The position numbers were made by a program, and so were the translations under genes. A stretch of 64,000 bases of DNA, from positions 41,528 through 105,527 of the forward strand of contig NZ_BCVE01000015.1 in the NCBI RefSeq assembly GCF_001591585.1, written 5' to 3'. This DNA comes from Niallia circulans NBRC 13626. GTDB lineage: Bacteria > Bacillota > Bacilli > Bacillales > Cytobacillaceae. Positions 26,992-35,633 of the stretch are shown piece after piece (positions within the stretch are counted from its first letter, which is position 1; the number at the start of each line of letters is the position of its first letter). The notes under the pieces are model-generated. The model ran no database searches. It saw nothing but the letters and a program-made list of their open reading frames with translations, and was not told the origin of the DNA.

Positions 26992-28019
26992 GGGAATTTT
27001 TCACAAAACGTTTAAGCCTTGCCATTACACTAGTCATGTTTGTTTTTGGCGTCATGATGGCAACAGTCCTAGTTGTTGCTGTTATAACTTTTGCTTTACA
27101 GCATTTAGGGATTATTTCAGACAATAGTCAGCTTCCCGTATTCCCGCTCATTGCCTTTTTAGGTTTTTGCATTTTACTTGGGACTTCCCTAACAGCCTTT
27201 CTCAGTAAGAAAGCATTAAATCCTATTCGGACGGTAATTGATGCAACCCATAAAGTAGCCAGCGGGGATTTCTCTGTACAAGTTAACATAAAGGGAATAG
27301 GCGAATTAGAAGAATTATCTCATAGCTTTAATAAAATGACCCAAGAGCTTTCTGGAATTGAAACATTACGAAGTGATTTTGTTAATAATTTTTCTCATGA
27401 ATTCAAAACACCTATTGTTTCATTACGCGGTTTCGCAAAATTACTAAAAGAAAATAACTTAACGGAAGAGGAAAGACAAGAATACCTTGATATAATCATT
27501 ACCGAGTCTGAGCGCTTAGCTGCACTCTCTACAAATGTACTTATCCTATCAAAGTATGAAAATCTCGAGATTATTACCGAAAAAACTCCATTTCGATTAG
27601 ATGAGCAAATTCGAAAAACGATTGTATTGATGGAACCAAAATGGTCCGCAAAAGATATAGTCATAGATGTCGAGCTTGATGAAGTTACTTTTCACGGAAA
27701 TGAAGATTTAACTCAGCAAATTTGGCTAAATCTTTTAGATAACGCTATTAAGTTTTCCGAAATAGGCGGAAACATAACAATACATCTCACTAAGTTCAAA
27801 GAAGAAATTTGTTTTTCGATTCAAGATAATGGTCCTGGAATGGATGACCATACAAAAAAACGTCTTTTTGATAAATTTTATCAAGGCGATACCTCTCATT
27901 CCCAATCGGGAAATGGTTTAGGATTAGCACTGGTAAAGAGAATCGTCGAACTATGTAACGGGAAAATTTATGTGGAGAGTGAAAAAGGAAAAGGGAGTAT
28001 TTTTATGGTGAGGCTCTAA
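26988..28019 (+). CDS. Sensor histidine kinase, short extracytoplasmic loop
   Basis: 343 residues. Two membrane helices (about 9-37 and 50-72) separated by only about 12 residues, so sensing is probably within the membrane or by a partner. HAMP 73-125; HisKA with SHEFKTPIVSLRGF (about residue 137); ATPase motifs NLLDNAIKFSE, QDNGPGMDD and NGLGLALVKRIVE. It overlaps the regulator gene by 4 bases (ATGA). Size and layout match intramembrane-sensing kinases that often respond to envelope stress. Confidence 0.9.
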   Translation: MREFFTKRLSLAITLVMFVFGVMMATVLVVAVITFALQHLGIISDNSQLPVFPLIAFLGFCILLGTSLTAFLSKKALNPIRTVIDATHKVASGDFSVQVNIKGIGELEELSHSFNKMTQELSGIETLRSDFVNNFSHEFKTPIVSLRGFAKLLKENNLTEEERQEYLDIIITESERLAALSTNVLILSKYENLEIITEKTPFRLDEQIRKTIVLMEPKWSAKDIVIDVELDEVTFHGNEDLTQQIWLNLLDNAIKFSEIGGNITIHLTKFKEEICFSIQDNGPGMDDHTKKRLFDKFYQGDTSHSQSGNGLGLALVKRIVELCNGKIYVESEKGKGSIFMVRL

Positions 28020-28031
28020 GCTTGTTTGAAG

Positions 28032-28089
28032 ATGGCAAAAAGATAACCAATTAGACAGTAGCTAATCCGTTATCTTTTTGCCATTTTTT
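28032..28089 (+). terminator. Strong terminator of two-component operon
   Basis: 16-bp arms ATGGCAAAAAGATAAC/GTTATCTTTTTGCCAT followed by TTTTTC. The right arm covers the end of the facing small gene. Confidence 0.9.
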
Positions 28090-28361
28090 CTACCTGACAT
28101 CGTATTTGATAAAATTTACTAATTAATGGATGATTCAGTGTCTTTCTATCTATATTACTTAATCTCCTTTTTCCAATCCTCCTATCAAACATAGCAAAAG
28201 CTCTAATAAATTCATTCTCAGAATGTAAAGCATGATCTATAGAAAGAGCGCAATAATCAAGAAAGGATTGATAGACATATCCACTATCCATTATATTTGC
28301 AGTAAAGAGGCTTTGTTCCACCTCTTCAGACCATTCTGGCTTTTAACTTACTCCATTGCAT
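28070..28361 (-). pseudogene. Small conserved-looking gene, frameshifted near its start
   Basis: A good start, ATG at 28361 with an AGAGAGGAAT site 8 bases upstream, reads MQWSKLK and then meets a stop. One extra base after codon 7 (in AAAG at about 28337-28340) moves it into the frame that continues PEWSEEVEQSLFTANIMDSG... for about 90 residues to 28070. The long frame by itself has only a GTG at 28321 whose ribosome site would abut the codon. I therefore read this as one gene of about 97 residues broken by a +1 shift. The product is soluble and helical; no family recognised. Confidence 0.5.
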
Positions 28362-28423
28362 CTGCTATTCCTCTCTTTTAAAAACTATCTTCATAACCTT
28401 ATTATAGTTGCAGCTAAAAATAA

Positions 28424-28456
28424 AAGAGGCACATTTAATATGAGTATGTGCCTCTT
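28424..28456 (-). terminator. Terminator of methyltransferase gene
   Basis: Stem AAGAGGCACAT/ATGTGCCTCTT followed on the minus strand by TTTATTTTTAG. Confidence 0.88.
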
Positions 28457-28477
28457 ATATCCGACTATAAAACTATT

Positions 28478-29581
28478 TTATCCCCAAATCTCTTTCGCTA
28501 CATCTACAATATATTTTAATTTATTCCATTGTTCTTCTTCTGTTAAGATGTTTCCATGATGGGTTGAAGCAAATCCACATTGCGGGCTGATACAAAGCTG
28601 TTCAAGAGCAACGTATTTAGAAGCCTCTTCTACACGTGCTTTGATTGCTGCTTTATCTTCTAATTCACCCGTTTTGGAAGTGAATACACCTAAAACTACT
28701 TGTGGTCCTCCATTTGGCACAAATTCAAGTGGGTTGAAACCACCAGAACGCTCATCATCGTACTCCAAGAAGAAGCCATCTACTTTTTCCTTCGCAAAGA
28801 AGCTAGGGGCGATTTTATCATATGGACCTTCAAACGCCCAAGTAGATTGATAGTTTCCACGGCAAAGATGTGTTGTTACGATTAAATCTTCTGGCTTTCC
28901 TTCTAGAACACCATTCACAACGTGTAATGCTAAGTCGATTAATTCTTGTCTTTCTAACTCACTTTTTGCAAATGGCAGCTTTGGAGCACAAAGTCCTGCA
29001 ATATATACATCGTCAAATTGTAGATAACGGCAGCCTGCCTCATAGAATGCTTGAACAGCATCACGATAAGCTTGGATAATATCATTGGCATAATCTTCAA
29101 TATCCGGATAGATTTCTTCATTACGGATACCGGCATTGAAAAATTGGTTTGGACTTGGAATGGTCATTTTTGCAACGGCACGATCGCCCACAATCTCATA
29201 GAATTCCTTAAAATCTTTTAAATGAGGATGATCAGGATTAAATGATACTTTTCCTGTTACTCGCACATCGTAAGCTTCCGTTTCAACCCCATTAAATTTA
29301 TAACCATGGTCAGGTACATAGCCTTCTACTCCTGTTAAATGCTCCATGAAATCAGTATGCCAGAATCTGCGGCGGAACTCTCCATCCGTAACTGCTTGAA
29401 GACCCACCTCAATCTGCTTGTCCACAATACGTTTAATTTCTTCTGTTTCTACTGCACGTAGCTCTTCTGCTGAAATAACTCCATCTGCAAAATTCTTTCT
29501 AGCATCATGAATAGATTGAGGACGCAGTAAACTTCCTACGTGATCTGCTCTAAATGGTGCTTTAATAATTGTTTTTGTCAT
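28478..29581 (-). CDS. MetE C-terminal-like methionine synthase (YxjG/YxjH type)
   Basis: 367 residues, the catalytic half of cobalamin-independent methionine synthase without its N-terminal half. Landmarks: FRADHVGSLLRP at the start, VTDGEFRRRFWHTDF, the zinc ligands in THLCRGN (His and Cys) and the late CGFAS cysteine. Homologues in B. subtilis (YxjG, YxjH) are core-MetE proteins that make methionine from homocysteine with a methyl donor other than the polyglutamylated folate. Those genes usually carry an S-box leader; I looked through 29582-29830 on the minus strand and found none. ACGGAGG ribosome site. Single-gene unit. Confidence 0.85.
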   Translation of the reverse strand: MTKTIIKAPFRADHVGSLLRPQSIHDARKNFADGVISAEELRAVETEEIKRIVDKQIEVGLQAVTDGEFRRRFWHTDFMEHLTGVEGYVPDHGYKFNGVETEAYDVRVTGKVSFNPDHPHLKDFKEFYEIVGDRAVAKMTIPSPNQFFNAGIRNEEIYPDIEDYANDIIQAYRDAVQAFYEAGCRYLQFDDVYIAGLCAPKLPFAKSELERQELIDLALHVVNGVLEGKPEDLIVTTHLCRGNYQSTWAFEGPYDKIAPSFFAKEKVDGFFLEYDDERSGGFNPLEFVPNGGPQVVLGVFTSKTGELEDKAAIKARVEEASKYVALEQLCISPQCGFASTHHGNILTEEEQWNKLKYIVDVAKEIWG

Positions 29582-29700
29582 GTGAATCCCTACCTCCGTA
29601 AATTTCTTCTCTCTTTTTAATATTAGACTTTTCAGAAAAATATATATATTATTATGTATAGAAAAATCTCGGTTGCGACTTTCGTCATGCTAGAATCTAT

Positions 29701-29731
29701 AACTTGTTTAAATGTAACATGAAAACAAGTT
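29701..29731. promoter_or_regulatory. Inverted repeat upstream of methyltransferase gene
   Basis: AACTTGTTT, 13 bases, AAACAAGTT, about 120 bases upstream of the start codon. Perfect 9-bp arms with 22-bp centre spacing suggest an operator in the promoter area rather than a terminator, since no T-run follows. Confidence 0.4.
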
Positions 29732-29830
29732 GATGGAAATACGAAAAATTTAAACTCTTGTGATTATTTAAACTTTTTTAAGTTATTCTACACTATTTCC
29801 CACAAGATTACTAGCCAATAAAAAGGAAAA

Positions 29831-29875
29831 AAATAGACACAAACTATTATCGGACTTAATAATTTGTGTCTATTT
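29831..29875 (-). terminator. Terminator of Mn catalase gene
   Basis: 13-bp arms AAATAGACACAAA/TTTGTGTCTATTT with a 19-base loop; on the minus strand TTTTTTCC follows. Confidence 0.88.
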
Positions 29876-29889
29876 ACTTTATATTTTTA

Positions 29890-30717
29890 CTATTTAATAT
29901 TCAAATCATGATGCAATGACTCAGATGGAATTGGATTAAGAGGAACCTGCCCCTTTGGTACTGGCTCTTTTACATACACAAAGTCTCCTGTTCCATCTTG
30001 AGCGCTGCCTGTTGCCCATAGACCTTCTGAAGAAGCATCTCCTTCTGATAGATTCCAGAATTCATACGCTTCTGGCTGAGATTCTTTTTCTGCTTCCGGA
30101 GGGAAGCTAGCTGGAACAACTACACCATTTTTAGCTTCTAATTCCTCGATTGCTGCTAGCCATTGATATTGATGGTAACGGTCACGCGCTAACATTTTTC
30201 TAAATGTGGCTCTAACTCCTTCATCAGTTGTCATATGATACAATCTTGCTACCTGTAAGCGTCCTTGGCTTTCTGCATGTAAATTTGAACGCATATCGGC
30301 TAAAAGATTTCCACTTGCGACAATATACGATCCATTCCATGGTACCCCATTAGAATTAGTTGGCATGCCGCCCAATCCACTTACAAGCAGATGTTGTGGA
30401 TTAATTCCCCCCATAATGGCTGCAACTGCTGGATCTTTCGCTGCTTCAGCCTGATCCTCAGGTGATGCACCATCTAGTAGCTGACTGATTAAAGAGCAAA
30501 GCATTTCAACGTGACCAATCTCTTCTGTTCCTATATCCATGAGCATATCCTTATATTTTTCTTCTCCGCGACAATTAAAACCTTGGAAAAGATATTGCAT
30601 CATTACGGTCATTTCACCGAATTGTCCTCCAAGCACCTCTTGAATTTGACGTGCTAACATTGGATCTGGTCTGTCCACTTTCACTTCAAACTGTAATTCT
30701 TTTTGATGACGAAACAT
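29890..30717 (-). CDS. Manganese catalase
   Basis: 275 residues from the ATG at 30717 (GGAGGAGATAGC site). Ferritin-like four-helix bundle with the dimanganese ligands visible: E35 in GQFGEMTVMMQY, E66 and H69 in DIGTEEIGHVE, and later E/H residues in LHAESQGRLQVARLYHMTTDEGVR. Positions match the usual Mn catalase numbering. It disproportionates hydrogen peroxide in the cytoplasm or, in Bacillus relatives, in spore layers (YdbD/CotJC group). Single-gene unit. Confidence 0.93.
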   Translation of the reverse strand: MFRHQKELQFEVKVDRPDPMLARQIQEVLGGQFGEMTVMMQYLFQGFNCRGEEKYKDMLMDIGTEEIGHVEMLCSLISQLLDGASPEDQAEAAKDPAVAAIMGGINPQHLLVSGLGGMPTNSNGVPWNGSYIVASGNLLADMRSNLHAESQGRLQVARLYHMTTDEGVRATFRKMLARDRYHQYQWLAAIEELEAKNGVVVPASFPPEAEKESQPEAYEFWNLSEGDASSEGLWATGSAQDGTGDFVYVKEPVPKGQVPLNPIPSESLHHDLNIK

Positions 30718-30913
30718 GACGCTATCTCCTCCTTGACTTTTCATATTGCTGTTCGCTTAAGATGTACCCCGTCTCAAAACTTAATAAACAAAAGAAAAAA
30801 TTTTAATATAGTAAATACTCCTTTACAACACTATCAAATAATTCCATTTTCTATTATTCTTCTATTCGCATAAAGTTTAGTTATTTTCAACAAAAATAAG
30901 CCATTTCGCTCAA

Positions 30914-30927
30914 ATAAAACGCTTACA
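30914..30927. promoter_or_regulatory. Possible CcpA box upstream of acetate symporter
   Basis: ATAAAACGCTTACA matches TGWAANCGNTNWCA at 12 of 14 positions, about 90 bases before the DUF485 gene. Catabolite control of acetate uptake genes is known, so the site is plausible but unproven. Confidence 0.4.
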
Positions 30928-31015
30928 TTTAAGAAAAAAGAACCATTGCGATTCTTCTTTGAAGTTTTTACACTATTGTTATATTGGAAAATATTATTTA
31001 CAAGGGGGAAAGTGA

Positions 31016-31366
31016 ATGAGTAATTTGGCCAAAGATGCAAAAAAGCAATCTCCGCCTTACGATTTCGTACAAATTGCCAATAGTTCTAAGTTCAAGCAAT
31101 TAATGTCCCAAAAGAAAAAATTTCTAATTCCTCTCACCGTCTTCTTTTTACTCTTTTATTTTATGTTACCAATTTTGACTTCTTACACAACTATTTTAAA
31201 CAAGCCTGCTATCGGATCGATTACATGGACGTGGGTGTATGCATTTGCACAGTTTATCATGACTTGGGTGTTATCCATGATTTATGTTCGAAAAGCAATG
31301 AAATTTGATGAATTAGCTGCTGACATTGTGGAAGAAAACCAGATGGAAGGGGCTAAAAATAAATGA
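31016..31366 (+). CDS. DUF485 membrane protein, symporter partner
   Basis: 116 residues. A soluble N-terminus with YDFVQIANSSKFKQLMSQKKKF, two membrane helices (about 38-60 and 73-95), then an acidic tail. This is the YwcB/YjcH family, nearly always encoded just ahead of an acetate-type sodium symporter, as here. Its stop overlaps the next start by 4 bases (ATGA). GGGGG site 8 bases before the ATG. Confidence 0.88.
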   Translation: MSNLAKDAKKQSPPYDFVQIANSSKFKQLMSQKKKFLIPLTVFFLLFYFMLPILTSYTTILNKPAIGSITWTWVYAFAQFIMTWVLSMIYVRKAMKFDELAADIVEENQMEGAKNK

Positions 31367-32889
31367 GTCCAATCGCATTAATGTTGTTTGTCATTATCGT
31401 CCTCATCACTCTTATCATTACATATTGGGCAGCTAAAAGAACCAATACAACAAGTGAATTTTATACAGCTGGCGGGGGATTAACAGGCTGGCAAAATGGC
31501 TTAGCCATTGCAGGGGACTATTTATCAGCCGCCTCCTTCCTCGGAATAGCAGGTGCTATCGCGTTAACTGGGTTTGATGGATTTTTCTATTCGATTGGAT
31601 ACTTAGTTGCTTATTTAGTCGTTCTTTATATTGTTGCAGAACCACTAAGAAATTTAGGAAAGTATACGATTGCTGATATGATAAATGCCCGCTTTGATCA
31701 GAAAAAAGTGCGAGGTGCAGCCGCATTAAGTACGATTACCATTGTAATTTTTTATATGATTGCTCAATTAGTTGGAGCTGGCGCCCTTATCCAGCTATTA
31801 TTGGGAATCGATTATTGGCTTGCAGTTTTAATTGTTGGCATCATGATGACTATTTATGTATTATTTGGCGGTATGACTGCTACAAGCTGGGTTCAAATTA
31901 TTAAAGCTGTCCTTTTAATGCTTGGAACAGTTGTTATCTCCTTTCTTGTTCTTGCAAAATTCAACTTTAATATCCTTACAATGTTCGACGAAATCAAAAC
32001 ACTTACACCATTAGGAGAAAGTTATATTAATCCTGGCGTGAAGTATACCAACTCTCTCGATACTATTTCTATGATGGCAGCACTCGTTCTAGGAACGGCA
32101 GGTCTGCCGCATATACTAATGCGCTTCTTCACAGTAAAAGATGCGAAAACAGCTAGAAGCTCTGTTGTAACAGCAACTTGGGTTATAGGCATTTTCTATA
32201 TCTTAACCATCTTTTTAGGCTTTGGAGCTGCTGCTTTTGTAGGGGCTGCCGACATTGTGGAAGCAAATGCCGCGGGCAATATGGCAGCACCATTGCTTGC
32301 TCACGCTCTTGGCGGTGACTTTTTAATGAGTTTTGTTTCTGCGGTAGCATTTGCGACCATTCTAGCAGTTGTAGCAGGACTTGTATTATCAGGTGCCTCA
32401 GCCTTTGCCCATGATATATATGGTCAAATAATAAAAAAAGGAAAGGTTACCGAAAAACAGCAAATGAATGCAGCTCGTTATGCCTCGGTTGCAGTAGCCT
32501 TTCTATCCATTATCCTTGCCCTATTTGCTCAAAAAATGAATGTAGCCTTTCTCGTATCCCTTGCATTCTGTGTAGCAGCCAGTGCTAATTTACCAGTTAT
32601 CATTTTTACAATCTACTGGAAAAGATTTAATACAGCCGGCGCTATATCCGGCGTAGTAACAGGACTACTTACGGCGTTAGTGTTGGTTGCCATCAGCCCG
32701 AGTGTACTTAACCCTGAACCTGGTGCTGCTATTTTAACTGGAACTGCTATATTCCCACTAACAAATCCTGCTATCATTTCAATTCCTGCAGGTTTTCTCG
32801 GTGCATTTATTGGGACCATCCTCTCCAATAAACGAGATGAAAAGAAATACGCCGAGGTTATTGTGAAAGCAAATACGGGTATGAAGTGA
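31363..32889 (+). CDS. actP: Cation/acetate symporter (SSS family)
   Basis: 508 residues with about 13 membrane helices. Sodium:solute symporter landmarks: TSEFYTAGGGLTGWQNGLAIAGDYLSAASFLG (as shorter motifs, residues about 26-57), then GTAGLPHILMRFFTVKDAKTARSS near 245-268. The latter is the SSS signature of the ActP/YwcA branch, which imports acetate, propionate or pyruvate with sodium. Translation is coupled to the DUF485 gene. The nearby CcpA-box candidate fits use when preferred sugars are gone. Confidence 0.88.
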   Translation: MSPIALMLFVIIVLITLIITYWAAKRTNTTSEFYTAGGGLTGWQNGLAIAGDYLSAASFLGIAGAIALTGFDGFFYSIGYLVAYLVVLYIVAEPLRNLGKYTIADMINARFDQKKVRGAAALSTITIVIFYMIAQLVGAGALIQLLLGIDYWLAVLIVGIMMTIYVLFGGMTATSWVQIIKAVLLMLGTVVISFLVLAKFNFNILTMFDEIKTLTPLGESYINPGVKYTNSLDTISMMAALVLGTAGLPHILMRFFTVKDAKTARSSVVTATWVIGIFYILTIFLGFGAAAFVGAADIVEANAAGNMAAPLLAHALGGDFLMSFVSAVAFATILAVVAGLVLSGASAFAHDIYGQIIKKGKVTEKQQMNAARYASVAVAFLSIILALFAQKMNVAFLVSLAFCVAASANLPVIIFTIYWKRFNTAGAISGVVTGLLTALVLVAISPSVLNPEPGAAILTGTAIFPLTNPAIISIPAGFLGAFIGTILSNKRDEKKYAEVIVKANTGMK

Positions 32890-32899
32890 TGAAAAAGAC

Positions 32900-32944
32900 A
32901 CTGACTTTCTGTAACTTAAAAGTTAGAGTAGAGTCAGTTCTTTT
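32900..32944 (+). terminator. Terminator of symporter operon
   Basis: ACTGACT/AGTCAGT outer stem with an inner TAACTT/AGTTA hairpin, then TTCTTTTC. Confidence 0.65.
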
Positions 32945-33002
32945 CATTTTCCGGGAAATAAAATGACAAAAAGCGCCAAAAGTCGATTACTTCTCCAAGC
33001 AA

Positions 33003-33743
33003 TCAACCTTCAGCACTCTCGACTATATCGGCAAACTCCTCTAATGTGGTAGAGTACTTAATATATTTACGCGGTAACAGATAGAGTTCATCCTTTATTC
33101 CCTTTTCACTATAGAATTCTGGTGTTGTGGTTAGCCCGAAAGAATAATACTTCTTGACTTCCTCCATTGCCTTAGAATCAATATTTCCATAAGGATAAGA
33201 CAGTGCAATAACTTCCTTTCCTGTAATTGCTTCGATTTTGTTTTTCGATTCTTTTAGCTCATGTTTATAGTCTGTTGTTTTCACCAAATCAGGATGTGTT
33301 GCTGTATGGGATTGAATTGATATAAAACCAGAACTAGCTAATTCTTTCAACTCTTGATTAGATAACCTATTGGCATTTCCGATAAAATCTGCTATAACAA
33401 ACATCGTTGCTGTTGGGGTAAAATCATCGGTTTTTATCTTTTGAAAAATTTCAAACACTCTTAAATTATTTTTATAACCATCGTCTAACGTAATAAAAAT
33501 TGGCTTTTTAACTTTATTTATATCCTGCCATCTTTCAAAAGTTAACGGAGTAAAACCATGATCTAGTAAATAAATCATTTGCTTTTCAAAATTTGCTGGA
33601 GTCACATATAATTCTTTTGAACCTTGTCCATGAAACTCTTCAATGGAATGGTACACCAAAATCGGAATCTTTGTTTGCGCAATGCCCATAGAAGGTAAAA
33701 AAGGAAATAAAAAAAATAACAGCATTACAGTTTTTTTCATCAT
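33003..33743 (-). CDS. Secreted polysaccharide deacetylase
   Basis: 246 residues with a cleavable signal peptide (MMKKTVMLLFFLFPFLPS, cleavage near AQT). NodB homology domain: motif 1 TLDDG (about residue 93-97), motif 2 SHTATHPDL with the HxxxH metal pair, motif 3 SYPYG. Domain begins with IPILVYHSI, as in the IcaB/PgaB/YxkH branch. It would de-N-acetylate a cell-wall or capsule polysaccharide outside the membrane. TGAGGAATGA site. Single gene. Confidence 0.87.
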   Translation of the reverse strand: MMKKTVMLLFFLFPFLPSMGIAQTKIPILVYHSIEEFHGQGSKELYVTPANFEKQMIYLLDHGFTPLTFERWQDINKVKKPIFITLDDGYKNNLRVFEIFQKIKTDDFTPTATMFVIADFIGNANRLSNQELKELASSGFISIQSHTATHPDLVKTTDYKHELKESKNKIEAITGKEVIALSYPYGNIDSKAMEEVKKYYSFGLTTTPEFYSEKGIKDELYLLPRKYIKYSTTLEEFADIVESAEG

Positions 33744-33765
33744 TCATTCCTCATTTTGACAAAGA

Positions 33766-33810
33766 TTTATAGGGAGGTTACCTCAAAGATAGAGATAACT
33801 CCCCTATAAA
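33766..33810 (-). terminator. Terminator of coat-protein gene
   Basis: Long imperfect stem: TTTATAGGGAGGTTACCTC against GAGATAACTCCCCTATAAA, 7-base loop, starting right after the coat gene stop codon. Confidence 0.7.
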
Positions 33811-34461
33811 TTAATGCATATTATTATTTATATTCATTTGCTGCTGCATCATTGGAGCTCCTTGTGCAGGTGCAAATCCGTTTAAGATATTTTGCATATC
33901 TTGAGCAGCCAGCTGAGGAACTTGATAATAATGATGCTTGTTTTGGTATAAAGATACTTCATAAGCCATTTCCAAACAGTTCGGAATAGAAGCTGCAATA
34001 ACTCGACGTACAACCGGATTAGTTGTTTCAGCTGCTGCCACTGTTTTCATAGAAGCAGAAGCTTTTAATGCACTAAGCATTGCAACTGCAGCTTGCTGAT
34101 CACTCATTTCCGTCACATTTTGAATTGGCTTTGCAGGAGGCATCTGGGTCATTCCAAAGATGAAATCATTATTTTCTTTCATCATATATGGTTCAGTTCT
34201 CTTTGCAGGAGGTTGTCCAGTTTGAAAACACTCTAATGTTAAATTGTACTCTTCTTGAATAAATTGATATTGTCTGTTTTGAATATCTCGTAATTCTGGA
34301 TCCTGAATATGGTTTCCTAACAATTTATACAAATTCATGGTATTTATTGCTCCAACTAGTACTTCATGAACATCAAACATTTCATGTCCGCCATGATTCA
34401 TCGCTTGTGGAACTTGACCTGTTTGTAGATTTTGGTGTACTTGCTGTCCGTTTTGCAACAA
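33811..34461 (-). CDS. Spore coat protein, CotF-like (ferritin-like fold)
   Basis: 216 residues starting at a TTG (MLQNGQQVHQNLQ) preceded by AGGAGGAG at 6-base spacing; the longer ATG frame lies upstream of that site. It is glutamine-, histidine- and methionine-rich, with helices such as FDVHEVLVGAINTMNLYKLL and PELRDIQNRQYQFIQEEY that match the COG5577/CotF-type coat family, and a low-complexity end (MMQQQMNINNNMH). Probably deposited in the coat by the mother cell. Specific coat name not assigned. Confidence 0.68.
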   Translation of the reverse strand: MLQNGQQVHQNLQTGQVPQAMNHGGHEMFDVHEVLVGAINTMNLYKLLGNHIQDPELRDIQNRQYQFIQEEYNLTLECFQTGQPPAKRTEPYMMKENNDFIFGMTQMPPAKPIQNVTEMSDQQAAVAMLSALKASASMKTVAAAETTNPVVRRVIAASIPNCLEMAYEVSLYQNKHHYYQVPQLAAQDMQNILNGFAPAQGAPMMQQQMNINNNMH

Positions 34462-34666
34462 TATAATCTCCTCCTGTAAATGGATTTTAAACAACAGGAT
34501 TAGTATGGTGAACGTTCTGGAAACTATACGCTTAAAAATTGTTAATAATCGACAATGATAGAACTATTGTTTTGTTAATTTTTACTAGAGACTAAAGGTT
34601 TTAAAAACACTAAACCATGGATTTTTTTCTTTCTTTTTATCCATCCTATCACTAGGAGGTGTCAAG

Positions 34667-34810
34667 ATGCCTAGAAATCAAGTTCAAGTAAATGTTGATC
34701 CAAATATGGATGGTCCACGTGAAGGGGTAATTGCGGACGCTGATGGAGATCAGTTAGGAATAAGTAGAGATACAGAAGTTGAAACCACTGCATTTCATGT
34801 CAAGCAATAA
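34667..34810 (+). CDS. 47-residue acidic protein
   Basis: A perfect AGGAGGTG site 5 bases before an ATG opens a 47-codon frame: MPRNQVQVNVDPN, then DGPREGVIADADGDQLGISR, ending TAFHVKQ. It is acidic, lacks membrane segments and looks like a small beta-rich domain. It is too short for most gene finders. It sits 206 bases upstream of the next plus-strand gene and opposite the coat gene, so a sporulation role is possible but not shown. Confidence 0.65.
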   Translation: MPRNQVQVNVDPNMDGPREGVIADADGDQLGISRDTEVETTAFHVKQ

Positions 34811-34898
34811 AAAAAAGATCCTGAATTAACAAAATTTAATCAGACTTTTAAAGATAAATGAAAGTAGCACGAAAATTAGCAATTGTATGGAGGAAAAA

Positions 34899-35252
34899 AT
34901 GAATAATTATTTGGATACGATGGTCACTAAAGTGAAAGATTCCATTATTCAGGCAGCTGATTCGGTTCGAAAAGGTCTTTTCACCTTAACGGGTGAAACT
35001 TCTCTGTCCGTAAATGAACTGGCAAAATATATAAAAGAAAATAAGGAAACAAAAACAGAAAGCAAATATTTATTAGGCAATTATTATTACTTCAGTCATT
35101 TACAAGAGAATGGCATTCGTTATTATTTAGAAACAAATGGAGATTTCATCCTACAGTTGGATGCGAGTTCAAAAGACCAAGTATTGATCGCCTATCGTTC
35201 ATACAAGGACAAGCTTTCTATAAATACTCCCGTGAAATTTCCAAAGATTTGA
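34899..35252 (+). CDS. Hypothetical protein of 117 residues
   Basis: Start ATG at 34899 with GGAGG 6 bases before it; the ATG 12 bases earlier lies in the ribosome site. Amphipathic helix at the N-terminus (VTKVKDSIIQAADSVRKGLF) followed by a winged-helix-like SLSVNELAKYIKENKETKTES and a beta-rich end. No family recognised. Ends at a strong bidirectional terminator. Confidence 0.6.
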   Translation: MNNYLDTMVTKVKDSIIQAADSVRKGLFTLTGETSLSVNELAKYIKENKETKTESKYLLGNYYYFSHLQENGIRYYLETNGDFILQLDASSKDQVLIAYRSYKDKLSINTPVKFPKI

Positions 35253-35260
35253 TAAAAAAG

Positions 35261-35298
35261 GGTAAAAACAGGAAGGAGTTAACTTTCCTGTTTTTACC
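35261..35298. terminator. Bidirectional terminator
   Basis: Perfect 14-bp arms GGTAAAAACAGGAA/TTCCTGTTTTTACC with a 10-base loop; the minus reading is followed by CTTTTTTATC. Confidence 0.9.
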
Positions 35299-35305
35299 AA
35301 TCTTT

Positions 35306-35602
35306 TCATTCGACTTTTCCTTCCCAGTTTTGCATACCACCAATGACATTTACTACCCTATATCCATATTTATTTAATATTTGAGCAGCCTGATTACTTC
35401 TTCCTCCCGATTGACATATAATAAAATATTCTTTTTGTTTATCTAATTCATGCAATCTAAATTCAATAAGACGCAAAGAAATATTTATTGCTTCAGGAAT
35501 TTTCCCTGTCGCTACTTCCGCTGGTTCCCGAACATCAATAATCGAGACTTTCTCTCCACTCCGTAATTTGCTATTTAATTCCGTTGTTGTTATTTCTTTC
35601 AT
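35306..35602 (-). CDS. Single-domain rhodanese
   Basis: 98 residues, one rhodanese domain. Substrate-binding start IIDVREPAEVATGKIPEAINI; active-site loop CQSGGRS with catalytic C63. It would accept sulfane sulfur as a persulfide and pass it on. It follows the DsrE-like gene by 31 bases and belongs to the CstR-controlled sulfur locus. Confidence 0.9.
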   Translation of the reverse strand: MKEITTTELNSKLRSGEKVSIIDVREPAEVATGKIPEAINISLRLIEFRLHELDKQKEYFIICQSGGRSNQAAQILNKYGYRVVNVIGGMQNWEGKVE

Positions 35603-35633
35603 TTCATTTACCCCTTCCCTCGAAAAACTAATT

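Noticed and set aside
29582..29830. S-box SAM riboswitch upstream of the core-MetE gene
   Set aside because: A CGCAACC-like word exists, but the flanking S-box helices and the terminator/anti-terminator pair are missing.
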